From the NCBI GenBank assembly GCA_964491915.1, contig CAZBHS010000028.1, positions 11,935-75,934 of the forward strand: 64,000 bases of DNA, given 5' to 3'. This stretch comes from JAHELQ01 sp964491915 (GTDB taxonomy: Bacteria; Acidobacteriota; Aminicenantia; UBA2199). Numbering within the stretch: position 1 is the first letter of the stretch; each line of letters starts with the position of its first letter. Under the pieces are notes generated by a model that ran no database searches, was not told the DNA's origin, and saw nothing but the letters and a program-made list of their open reading frames with translations. The translations under genes were made by a program, and so were the position numbers. This document shows positions 39,918 to 47,121 of this stretch, in pieces.

Positions 39918-39946
39918 TTGTGGTATTGCTCTCATTTTGTTATAAT
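39918..39946 (+). promoter_or_regulatory. sigma-70-type promoter of the trkA-like/antiporter operon
   Basis: TTGTGG (39918-39923), a 17-bp spacer and a perfect TATAAT (39941-39946). The predicted start near 39953 gives a 27-nt leader before the ATG at 39980. Confidence 0.7.
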
Positions 39947-39979
39947 AGACCGACGGTTATACCGCTGGGAAGGCGAATC

Positions 39980-41407
39980 ATGATGCAAAAGAAACAAAAA
40001 ATTTTAGTACTGGGTCTGGGATACTTCGAGAGGGAACTCATCCGCGACATTTCCAGGGATTGGCAGGTTCTAGCGGTGGACCACAACGAGGATAGGATCA
40101 AGACAGCGCAAGACCAGATTCCGTCCGCTCGCTACGTGCGCGGAGATGTCAGCAGTATTCTCACCTGGAAAAAGCTTGACATCAGCGATTTGAGGTTTAT
40201 TATCTCCACCATCCGCGACCGGGATGTCAATTTGGAAGTGTGCCGGATCGCGCGGGAAGTTCTACGCTTGAAACAAACAATCATGGTATTGGTGTATGAT
40301 GACGACGGGGATCTGGATCAAAAATTCCAGCCCTATAACGCCGTACTGATAAAACCGGTGGAACTGGGGATCCAGGTGATCCGAAAAAAACTCGATAAAA
40401 ATGTCGGGCAAGCCATCAACATCGGTCTCGGAAAAGGGGAGCTTCTCGAGGTGCATGTACTGTCGAGATCACACCTGGTGGGCCGCAAACTCAAACATCT
40501 ACGTCCCAGCCAATGGCACATCGCCGCCATCTACCGGGACAACAAACTACTCATCCCCACAGGTAACAACAGCCTCCGGGTCGGCGACCGGGTGGTTCTG
40601 GTGGGCGATCCCAATCTGTTGGAAAACGTCGCGGAAATTTTAATCAAAGGAAATCCGCAATTCCCCTTGCAATACGGCACCGACATCGTCTTCCCCCTAC
40701 ACCGGGACTACGCATCCGTATTGGACGAAGCCGCGTATTGGAAAGACAGCTTCAAGGCCCAGCGGCTGCAATTGATCCCCTTTAAAAAGAATCTATCGAA
40801 AGAATTGAACCAAAAAATCAGAGCGGATATCCGCAATTTCGAAGTGGGCGACACCATTGAAGTCTTCCGGGAAATATTCCAGTTGAAGCTGGACACCGGA
40901 GTGCTGATTGTCCCCCCCCGTCAAAAGCTGTTCCACCCCTGTAAAATCAAGGCTGCCTTCAAATCATCCCGAAAACCCTTCCTGGTGCCCCGCGACACCT
41001 TCCCCTACAAAGGCATTGTCATTTCCCTCAACGGGCCGGATCCGGCGCTGGCGTTGGATACCGGCATTGAAATCGCAAGCTTGTTAAAAGTACCGTTCCA
41101 GGCAATATATACAACCTTACCCAAAGAGATGCGCGGTGTGGATGAAACGAGGCAGTTAAAAAAGCGGGAAAGCATCACCGCCGACTTTGAAGGGATTCGG
41201 GGTGAATCCATATCCTATCGCCTCCTTAGCGGCAATCCGGTATTGGAAACACTGAAATTCGGCCGATCTTTTCACGATCAGTTGCTGATTATGACCTTCA
41301 ATCCCACAATCCCCCCTTCGATCCTCAAATCCAATGTTCCATACATGGTGGCTCGCCACGGCAAACTCTCCACCCTGATGGTTCCGGCGGGGGAAAACAA
41401 TGAATAA
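39980..41407 (+). CDS. TrkA-like RCK protein with USP-like tail
   Basis: 475 residues. An N-terminal nucleotide-binding RCK domain (KILVLGLGYFERELI, about 6-20; GDVSS near 67) is followed by a TrkA-C domain (about 155-225, with LRVGDRVVLVGD). The remainder contains two stretches resembling universal-stress-protein folds (about 320-370 and 410-470). RCK domains gate or regulate potassium channels and antiporters in response to NAD(H) or similar ligands at the inner membrane. The stop overlaps the start of the antiporter gene by 8 bp, so the two are translationally coupled and very likely form one transport system. Start: ATG 39980 after GGAAGG at six bases; ATG 39983 follows directly. Confidence 0.85.
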   Translation: MMQKKQKILVLGLGYFERELIRDISRDWQVLAVDHNEDRIKTAQDQIPSARYVRGDVSSILTWKKLDISDLRFIISTIRDRDVNLEVCRIAREVLRLKQTIMVLVYDDDGDLDQKFQPYNAVLIKPVELGIQVIRKKLDKNVGQAINIGLGKGELLEVHVLSRSHLVGRKLKHLRPSQWHIAAIYRDNKLLIPTGNNSLRVGDRVVLVGDPNLLENVAEILIKGNPQFPLQYGTDIVFPLHRDYASVLDEAAYWKDSFKAQRLQLIPFKKNLSKELNQKIRADIRNFEVGDTIEVFREIFQLKLDTGVLIVPPRQKLFHPCKIKAAFKSSRKPFLVPRDTFPYKGIVISLNGPDPALALDTGIEIASLLKVPFQAIYTTLPKEMRGVDETRQLKKRESITADFEGIRGESISYRLLSGNPVLETLKFGRSFHDQLLIMTFNPTIPPSILKSNVPYMVARHGKLSTLMVPAGENNE

Positions 41408-42584
41408 TACCGAAGCGCTCCTCTTGCTCATGATGTCCATCGGGGCATTCATTATGCCCTTTATCAGCCGGAAGCTCTACCTTCCCACTTCCGTTGGCGA
41501 GATCCTGTTCGGTCTTGCCATGGGCGTGTTCTTCAAGGAAGCGGTACTGAAGACTCCAATCTTGCAATTCCTCGGCGAATTGGGTTTCATTCTCTTAATG
41601 TATCTGGCAGGTCTTGAAATCAATTTCGAGAAGATAAAAATCACCCCACGCCGCGACCTCGCGCTCTACTTCGGCATGTATTTCCTGGTTGTCGTCATTT
41701 CCTTCGGAACCGCCGAATATCTTCATCAACCCCCAATCTACGCGTTGGTCTACCTTACAACGGCCATCGGCCTTCTCTTCCCGGTCCTCAAAGAAAGCGG
41801 CCTTTCCCATGGGGACACCGGTCAATCCCTCTTGATTATCGGTAGCATCGGGGAAGTGGTGAGTCTTATCTCCCTCACCCTCTTTATCCTCTATTTCAAG
41901 TTCGGCGTCACCTACGAATCCCTATTCCACCTCGGTCAAATCATCGCGTTCATCGCCATCGCGACAATCTTGAGACGCCTATTCTACCTGGCGGTCTGGT
42001 GGTTTCCCCGCCTCAGTCGCTCCTTTTTCGCTAAAGGGGATGATCCTGTCGAGAGCGGGATTCGCGCCACCTTTGTCAACCTATTTGTGTTTGTGGCATT
42101 GGCCAGCCTCATGAACCTCGAGCTAATTGTAGGCGCATTTCTCGGTGGTATGTTGTTTGGTTTGATATTCAAGAGACGGGAGGCGATCCAGCGTAAAATC
42201 GGCAGCTTCGCTTACGGTTTCCTGATTCCCATCTTTTTCATAGAAGTGGGACTCCGTTTTGATATCACGGATTTTTTCGGTATTGACGTCTTGATTCTTG
42301 CCGTCGTCATCTCATTGCTGGTGTTCCTGATAAGGGTATTGGCGTCCCTGATCCTTTACTTCTCCAGCCTGACAGTCTTCGAGATGGCGTTGGTGCCATT
42401 TGCCACCGCCTTCCCCCTCACATTGCTGGTGGCCATCGCCACCTTCGGCCTCGAGATGAAAATCCTCGGCAAATCAAATGCGTCGGCGATTCTACTATCC
42501 GCCATACTCACAGCTCTCATCTACCCCGCCATGTTTAAAATACTGGTCAAATACCAAAAAAAAAGCCCCATCTCAAAAAAATAA
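41400..42584 (+). CDS. CPA2-family cation:proton antiporter (Kef/Nap type)
   Basis: 394 residues, almost entirely hydrophobic, with about 11-12 membrane helices and the Na+/H+ exchanger fold: PTSVGEILFGLAMGV near 24-38, then LGELGFILLMYLAGLEI, and LELIVGAFLGGMLFGLIF further on. It exchanges potassium or sodium for protons at the inner membrane. It lacks the C-terminal RCK domain that KefB/KefC carry. The overlapping upstream gene supplies that domain as a separate protein. The start lies inside the 3' end of the trkA-like gene. Ion specificity cannot be told from sequence. Confidence 0.9.
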   Translation: MNNTEALLLLMMSIGAFIMPFISRKLYLPTSVGEILFGLAMGVFFKEAVLKTPILQFLGELGFILLMYLAGLEINFEKIKITPRRDLALYFGMYFLVVVISFGTAEYLHQPPIYALVYLTTAIGLLFPVLKESGLSHGDTGQSLLIIGSIGEVVSLISLTLFILYFKFGVTYESLFHLGQIIAFIAIATILRRLFYLAVWWFPRLSRSFFAKGDDPVESGIRATFVNLFVFVALASLMNLELIVGAFLGGMLFGLIFKRREAIQRKIGSFAYGFLIPIFFIEVGLRFDITDFFGIDVLILAVVISLLVFLIRVLASLILYFSSLTVFEMALVPFATAFPLTLLVAIATFGLEMKILGKSNASAILLSAILTALIYPAMFKILVKYQKKSPISKK

Positions 42585-42605
42585 CCACAATATATCAAAA
42601 AAAAT

Positions 42606-42634
42606 TTGACATTTCATTTTGAATTCATTATAAC
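42606..42634 (+). promoter_or_regulatory. near-consensus sigma-70 promoter
   Basis: TTGACA (42606-42611), exactly 17 bp, then TATAAC (42629-42634). This is the best promoter in the window. It faces no large gene, only the small transcription unit at about 42641-42870. Confidence 0.8.
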
Positions 42635-42683
42635 TATATAGACGGCATTTTTTGATGCCCGAAGTTACAGCGAGGTGAAGATA

Positions 42684-42767
42684 ATGGGACACAGATTCAC
42701 TCAGCAGTACATTGAGGCCAGCTTAAGCAAAGGACTCATTCGACAATCAACTGGGAGAGTATTATGA
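42684..42767 (+). CDS. 27-residue small ORF behind strong promoter
   Basis: ATG 42684 is preceded by GAGGTG at a good distance, and the frame encodes 27 residues (MGHRFTQQYIEAS, then LSKGLIRQSTGRVL). Its stop overlaps the ATG of a second small ORF as ATGA. It lies about 43 nt after the predicted start of the 42606 promoter. I recognise no family. It may be a leader peptide, a small protein, or incidental to an sRNA. Confidence 0.4.
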   Translation: MGHRFTQQYIEASLSKGLIRQSTGRVL

Positions 42768-42835
42768 AGCAACAAAACACCCAATCTTCACAAAACGGAA
42801 TTTCCCTAAGAAATTTTACTTGCCAAAAAAAATAA
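42764..42835 (+). CDS. 23-residue small ORF, coupled to previous
   Basis: ATG 42764 overlaps the upstream stop (ATGA) and has GGGAG six bases before it. It encodes a polar 23-residue peptide (MKQQNTQSSQNG, then ISLRNFTCQKK) with one cysteine, and ends just before a GC-rich hairpin. Coupling and ribosome binding site argue for translation; nothing else does. Confidence 0.35.
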   Translation: MKQQNTQSSQNGISLRNFTCQKK

Positions 42836-42842
42836 AATTTAC

Positions 42843-42869
42843 CCCGGGGAAGCCTTCAGGCTCCCCGGG
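42843..42869. terminator. GC-rich hairpin closing the small transcription unit
   Basis: Eleven base pairs with one bulged A and a TTCA loop (arms 42843-42854 and 42859-42869). Downstream on the plus strand it is only pyrimidine-rich. On the minus strand the hairpin is followed by a T-rich run, so it may also stop leftward transcription. Confidence 0.6.
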
Positions 42870-43004
42870 CCTCCTTCTTAAGTCATCAGACAATCCCAAT
42901 TAGGCGTATTAAAAAGAAAAGATTACCACTATACTATAGACGGCTAGCCTCCAGGATTATAAAACTCACGAAACAACATGATTGCGCCACCGGGTCCACA
43001 AGGG

Positions 43005-43028
43005 ACAGGCGCGCGCACGCGCGCCTGT
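43005..43028. repeat. perfect GC palindrome, 11-bp arms
   Basis: ACAGGCGCGCG and CGCGCGCCTGT separated by CA. The core is an alternating purine-pyrimidine run (43010-43024), a sequence type able to form Z-DNA or a cruciform. No T-tract follows. Confidence 0.7.
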
Positions 43029-43137
43029 GTTTGATGCCTAAGCGCAATAAAACATTCGGAAGAGAAACATGAACACTCCCTGGAGCTGTGGTGACCTAAA
43101 AAAACCGGAAGCGATGCTTCGATGCCGGAAATTTTAG

Positions 43138-43461
43138 ATGCCGCTCGAGATTGAGTTGACGCTCAACCATCATCTCCCACTGGGATTTCACAAAATCCCT
43201 GTCAATATCCGCAATCTCCCGCACGAGGAGTCGCTCCTACCGCACAGGGAGTCCGTCCTACCGGACCAGGAGTCCTCCCTACCGGACCAGGAGTCCTTCC
43301 TCCCGGACTTGGAGTCCTTCCTACCGGACCAGGAGTCCCTCCTACCGTACAACGAGTCCGTCCTTCAACAAAACAAGAATCATTCCCAGCTAAATATCCG
43401 CGTCTACGAGCTGGAAAAATTCGCTCCCGTCCCTATTCCGGCTTCGAACAATGTAAAATGA
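43138..43461 (+). CDS. possible 107-residue heptad-repeat protein
   Basis: An open frame from ATG 43138 whose middle encodes seven tandem copies of P-x-x-E-S-x-L (residues about 28-76), with acidic and aromatic variation at the x positions. It has no ribosome binding site and no signal peptide, and the changes between copies are not biased to third codon positions. It may therefore be a DNA-level repeat that happens to stay open. No family recognised. Confidence 0.25.
   Translation: MPLEIELTLNHHLPLGFHKIPVNIRNLPHEESLLPHRESVLPDQESSLPDQESFLPDLESFLPDQESLLPYNESVLQQNKNHSQLNIRVYELEKFAPVPIPASNNVK
43220..43366. repeat. seven 21-bp tandem repeats
   Basis: Seven head-to-tail units of 21 bp with no spacers. 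The consensus is close to CGGACCAGGAGTCC plus TTCCTAC. GAGTC is the constant core. Units 1 and 6 contain perfect AGGAG...CTCCT inverted repeats and the others imperfect ones. Confidence 0.85.
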
Positions 43462-43476
43462 CTATTACGCCAACTG

Positions 43477-44643
43477 TTATTTCTTGAAAATATGGGGGAG
43501 GTTTTTGATGCGGTAGAGGATACAGACATCCCGGTCTTGGACCTCCTGGAACACCGCCAGTTTTCCGTTTAAAAAGCCTGTGCGGGAGAAGTCGGGATAG
43601 AGGGGACCCGGCTTGATGGTGTGGATGAACCGGCCGTCGCGGTCGAATACATCCATCTCGTACTTCTGGTAGCCGGTAATCCTGCGCAGAATAAAATGGC
43701 CGGAGGGCATGATATAGATATTGTTGTGATAAACAAAATGGGGGGGCAACGACCGGGCCACAGCGTGGCGCAATTCTCTGGGCCAGCGGGCGAACGAGGT
43801 CTTTTCGAATTCTTCGATGTCAGCCTCTGTCGTCTTGACCGGTTGGATTTGCCGGTGAATCACCAAATTGGTGTCTCCGTCCAGGGTTTTGCGATAGACG
43901 ACCGGCTCGTTGGTGAGAAAGAGATAGGTTTCTTGGGTCTCCTTGTCAAAGGCATGGAGTATGTCGTTGGTGATCATGCCATGGAAAAAAGAGTACATAC
44001 GGTTTTCGACCCGGATGCGGGTGAAGCCGGCGGCCGCGTCGGACATAAATCGCGTGATTTCCTTTCCGGTCAGATCCATATGGGCGCATACCCTCACCCG
44101 CTCTTCAGTGCGGTCGTTAAGGTAATAATTGCCGATCATCGACTGGCGATCCACCATCTCCTGGAGGTTGACGTTGCGCTCGAAGATGTGTTGACTCACA
44201 TAATTGCCCCGCAAATCGAAGCGGACGATCTTACGGGAATCGGCCGCCCACACCGAATTTTCCGTCACCTGGAATTCATAGATGGAGCGGGGGAATTCAC
44301 CGGGTCCCTCCCCTTTCTCGGCAAAGGAGGTCACGAACGTACCGGTCTTGTCGAATTTATAGACATGGGGCTGCGAACGATTGCACAAAAAGACATTGCC
44401 CTCCGAATCAATCTTATATAGTCCAAAGGCCGGAGGGTCGCTTTCATCGACAGCCATCGCGTCGATTCGCGTCTCCTCTTCCAGATCTAGAACCACTTCC
44501 CCCCGTAAAGGAGTCGCCGTGTTATACACATGAGTCACCCCTTCGATGACTTCGGTTTTCAATCCCTCCTGCCCGGAGGAGCCGCATCCGCTCACTACTA
44601 CCAATACGATCACTAAAACAAATGTCAATTTGAAATGTTTCAT
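43477..44643 (-). CDS. six-bladed beta-propeller lipoprotein
   Basis: 388 residues with a lipoprotein signal peptide (KHFKLTFVLVIVLVVVSGC, lipobox VSGC, Cys at about 20). The rest looks like the six-bladed beta-propeller lipoproteins common in Bacteroidota and Aminicenantes-like genomes: repeated stretches such as YKIDSEGNVFLCN, VYKFDKTGTFVTSF, VRFDLRGNYVSQHI and MDVFDRDGRFIHTI mark blade strands. It should be anchored in a membrane facing the periplasm. The ligand or partner is unknown. ATG 44643 has AAGGAG five bases upstream. No co-directional partner lies close, so it seems monocistronic. Confidence 0.8.
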   Translation of the reverse strand: MKHFKLTFVLVIVLVVVSGCGSSGQEGLKTEVIEGVTHVYNTATPLRGEVVLDLEEETRIDAMAVDESDPPAFGLYKIDSEGNVFLCNRSQPHVYKFDKTGTFVTSFAEKGEGPGEFPRSIYEFQVTENSVWAADSRKIVRFDLRGNYVSQHIFERNVNLQEMVDRQSMIGNYYLNDRTEERVRVCAHMDLTGKEITRFMSDAAAGFTRIRVENRMYSFFHGMITNDILHAFDKETQETYLFLTNEPVVYRKTLDGDTNLVIHRQIQPVKTTEADIEEFEKTSFARWPRELRHAVARSLPPHFVYHNNIYIMPSGHFILRRITGYQKYEMDVFDRDGRFIHTIKPGPLYPDFSRTGFLNGKLAVFQEVQDRDVCILYRIKNLPHIFKK

Positions 44644-44786
44644 GTTTACTCCTTAATAGAGGTATACGCCTCACTGAGGAAAATCATTTATTTTTTTTAA
44701 GAGAACTCCAAATAAAAAATATCGTTAGTCACAACGCCGTCACAACGGCACTAGATGTTTTTTGGGAAAAGTCTTGAAAGGTAGAG

Positions 44787-44868
44787 TGCGAAAGGGGGGA
44801 CTCGAACCCCCACTCCTCTCGGAACTAGATCCTAAGTCTAGCGCGTCTGCCAATTCCGCCACTTTCGC
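44787..44868 (-). tRNA. tRNA-Leu (anticodon UAG)
   Basis: An 82-nt type II tRNA. The acceptor stem GCGAAAG pairs with CTTTCGC, with discriminator A. The anticodon stem CTAGA/TCTAG encloses the loop CTTAGGA, giving anticodon TAG. A variable arm and the GGTTCGAGTCC T-arm are present. CCA is not encoded. It reads codon CUA and probably other CUN codons. Confidence 0.97.
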
Positions 44869-44898
44869 ATAAAGTGTTTTGGGGAAATAATATGTTAG

Positions 44899-44927
44899 AA
44901 AATACCATTTAATTGGGTTGTTGTCAA
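44899..44927 (-). promoter_or_regulatory. promoter of tRNA-Leu
   Basis: On the minus strand, TTGACA (44922-44927), a 17-bp spacer and TATTTT (44899-44904). The start would be about 24 nt before the mature 5' end. Confidence 0.65.
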
Positions 44928-44967
44928 GACTGAAACGGGGTTTCAGCCGGATTGGACGGCGTAGGGT

Positions 44968-44993
44968 CAGGGCGGGAAAATTGTCCCGCCCTG
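44968..44993 (-). terminator. hairpin downstream of the M16 operon
   Basis: A perfect 10-bp stem (CAGGGCGGGA with its complement) and 6-nt loop just after the stop of the M16 gene. No long T-run follows, so termination may be only partial. Confidence 0.6.
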
Positions 44994-45006
44994 TATTTAC
45001 CAATTG

Positions 45007-47121
45007 TCATTCTTTTTTTTCTATTGTAAAAATTGCCGGATCTACTTTGGGATTGACCGTCACCTCTTTGACGGTGACGGACATGATTGTTTTGTCTCCG
45101 ACAAAGGTCTCGCTTTTCTGGGCGAAGGGGATTCCATTCACCACTTTGAAATCACTATTGATTTCACGGGCGACGCCAGTGGTCCCCGGCATTTTGGAGA
45201 GCTTCTCCTCGATATCGATGAGGCCTGTCTCTTTATTGACAAATATCTTTTTCCAGTTTTTCTCCGCGTCGAAGATATAAATCACATCGTATTTTTTCCC
45301 TTCGATCTCTTGCTCTTTGAGATACTGGAAATTGTATTTGCCTTTGGAGTTGATCAGGTCATACATGGAGCCGAACAGATTGTCTTTGATCTGTTTCGCG
45401 TCCATCGCCCGCTCCTGGCCCATCTGGCGCATGATGCCTTTGTCGCCGTCGATGATGGTTTCGATCTTCATACCCATGATTGTCATCTCGTTGAGGAACT
45501 TGTCGGGGTACAGGGTGGTAGACTTGATGACCAGGTTGAATGTCCCCTGCGGCACCACCATGGTGGCGTCTGAAACAGTGGAGACGGTTTTGATCGACTT
45601 ATAGCCTTTATACTGCTTTTTGGCCAGGCTGTCGATGATGTCCTGCCCTTTCTTCAACATCTCGGGGGTGGCTTTGGGAATCTTTTCCTTCAGGACCGGA
45701 GGTTTGATGGAGATATCGACATAGTTCACATTCCCCAGGTCTGTGAGTTTGCCGTCCAGATCCTTCTCTTTACCCAGGATCATAACCACCATTTTCTCGG
45801 GATTCATATACTCCTGCGCCACTTTGAGGATATCGTCGGCGGTCAACGTTTTGATGTCCGCCACAATCTGCTCGGAGTACCCTTTGGGCAAACCATAAAA
45901 TTCACGCACCAATTCGCTTTTTAGAATTTTTCCCGGAGTGCTGTATTTGAAGACAAAGGAATTGAGAAAGTAATCGATGGCGCCGTTGAGTTCTTCTGGG
46001 GTGACTTTTTCTTTACGGATGATAGTGATCTCGTCGAGGATGGCGTTCACCGCGGCGAATGTGGAGCCTGACTTTGTGAATGTTCCGAACGAGGCGACTC
46101 CGGGGCGGAGGTAATCGGTATCGATACCGCCGCTCACGCCATAGGTCAATCCCATTTTGGTGCGAACGCGGTTGAACAGGCGGGAGTCGAAGCTTCCTGC
46201 CATGATCAGGTTGAACACCTTGATTTTGGCCTGTTCAGCCAGATCGAATTTTTGGCCCAAATGGCCGATGGCGATGTAGCTCTGGTTCAGGTTGGATTTC
46301 TCGATAAATGCGACTTTGAAGTCGTGGACGGGTTCTTTGATCTTCGGATATGAGGGAATCTTGACCTGGTAACTCCAATCGCCGAAGCTCTTCTCCATGA
46401 TCTGTTTCATCTCATCCAATTCCACAGGCCCCACAACGCCCGCCAGCATATTTCCCGGCGCGAAGAAGTTTTTATGGCACCGCACCACGTCGTCGCGGGT
46501 AATATTATCCACGTGTTCGTATTCAAGAACAGCGGCATAGGGAGATTTCTCGCCATAAATGATCTTTTTGAATTCCCTGGGGAGAATGGTGTCCGGCTGG
46601 TCGTTCCGGCGGGAAATCCCGCTACTGACACGGGTTTTGTATTCTTCGAGCTTGTCCTCGGCAAATCCCGGTCTGCGAATCATGTCCGCCAAAAGGGCAA
46701 CCGCGCCTGAAAAATTCTCTTTCAAGCACGACACGTTAACGACGAAAAAGTCGGTTTCGGACGCAAAAGAGATAGAAATCCCTTTGGAATCCAACATCCG
46801 ATCCACTTCATCGCCTGTCATCGCCTCGGTGCCGCCGATTCTCATCAAATAGGCGGTCATGTCCGCCAGAGAAACCTTCGAGGGGGGATCGAAAGCGGAT
46901 CCGCCTTTTATAATAATAGTCATGTCAACAATCGGTAGCCGGTCGTTTTTGATGACTCTCAACTTGATACCGTTCCCGATTTGGGCGGCCTCGACTTCCG
47001 GTAACTGGAATTTGTTCAATTCAGGAAATTTCAGTTTATCCACCGGACGATTTTGACCCACAAGCGATGTTGCCAACCAAAGGCACATCAATGCGATAAC
47101 GACAACGTTGCGTGTCCTCAT
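45007..47121 (-). CDS. M16 peptidase-like subunit without HxxEH, with C-terminal LolA-like domain
   Basis: 704 residues: a signal peptide (about 1-22), two M16-type domains (about 35-450) and an extra C-terminal domain (about 490-704) resembling the LolA-type outer-membrane lipoprotein-sorting fold. Where active M16 enzymes have HxxEH, this protein reads MTAYLMRIGGTEA, so it cannot bind the catalytic zinc. Such inactive chains pair with an active partner, and the partner is the gene directly upstream (4-bp ATGA overlap). Probable site: periplasm. ATG 47121 has AGGAGG upstream. Confidence 0.88.
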   Translation of the reverse strand: MRTRNVVVIALMCLWLATSLVGQNRPVDKLKFPELNKFQLPEVEAAQIGNGIKLRVIKNDRLPIVDMTIIIKGGSAFDPPSKVSLADMTAYLMRIGGTEAMTGDEVDRMLDSKGISISFASETDFFVVNVSCLKENFSGAVALLADMIRRPGFAEDKLEEYKTRVSSGISRRNDQPDTILPREFKKIIYGEKSPYAAVLEYEHVDNITRDDVVRCHKNFFAPGNMLAGVVGPVELDEMKQIMEKSFGDWSYQVKIPSYPKIKEPVHDFKVAFIEKSNLNQSYIAIGHLGQKFDLAEQAKIKVFNLIMAGSFDSRLFNRVRTKMGLTYGVSGGIDTDYLRPGVASFGTFTKSGSTFAAVNAILDEITIIRKEKVTPEELNGAIDYFLNSFVFKYSTPGKILKSELVREFYGLPKGYSEQIVADIKTLTADDILKVAQEYMNPEKMVVMILGKEKDLDGKLTDLGNVNYVDISIKPPVLKEKIPKATPEMLKKGQDIIDSLAKKQYKGYKSIKTVSTVSDATMVVPQGTFNLVIKSTTLYPDKFLNEMTIMGMKIETIIDGDKGIMRQMGQERAMDAKQIKDNLFGSMYDLINSKGKYNFQYLKEQEIEGKKYDVIYIFDAEKNWKKIFVNKETGLIDIEEKLSKMPGTTGVAREINSDFKVVNGIPFAQKSETFVGDKTIMSVTVKEVTVNPKVDPAIFTIEKKE

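Noticed and set aside
43069..43137. 22-codon ORF before the tandem repeats
   Set aside because: Weak ribosome binding site only, and its sequence overlaps a small hairpin (AAGC/GCTT); not enough to call it a gene.
43220..43366. CRISPR array
   Set aside because: The 21-bp units are directly adjacent with no spacers, and no cas gene is near.
45007..47121. Second active M16 protease
   Set aside because: The HxxEH zinc motif is absent, so it is treated as the non-catalytic partner.
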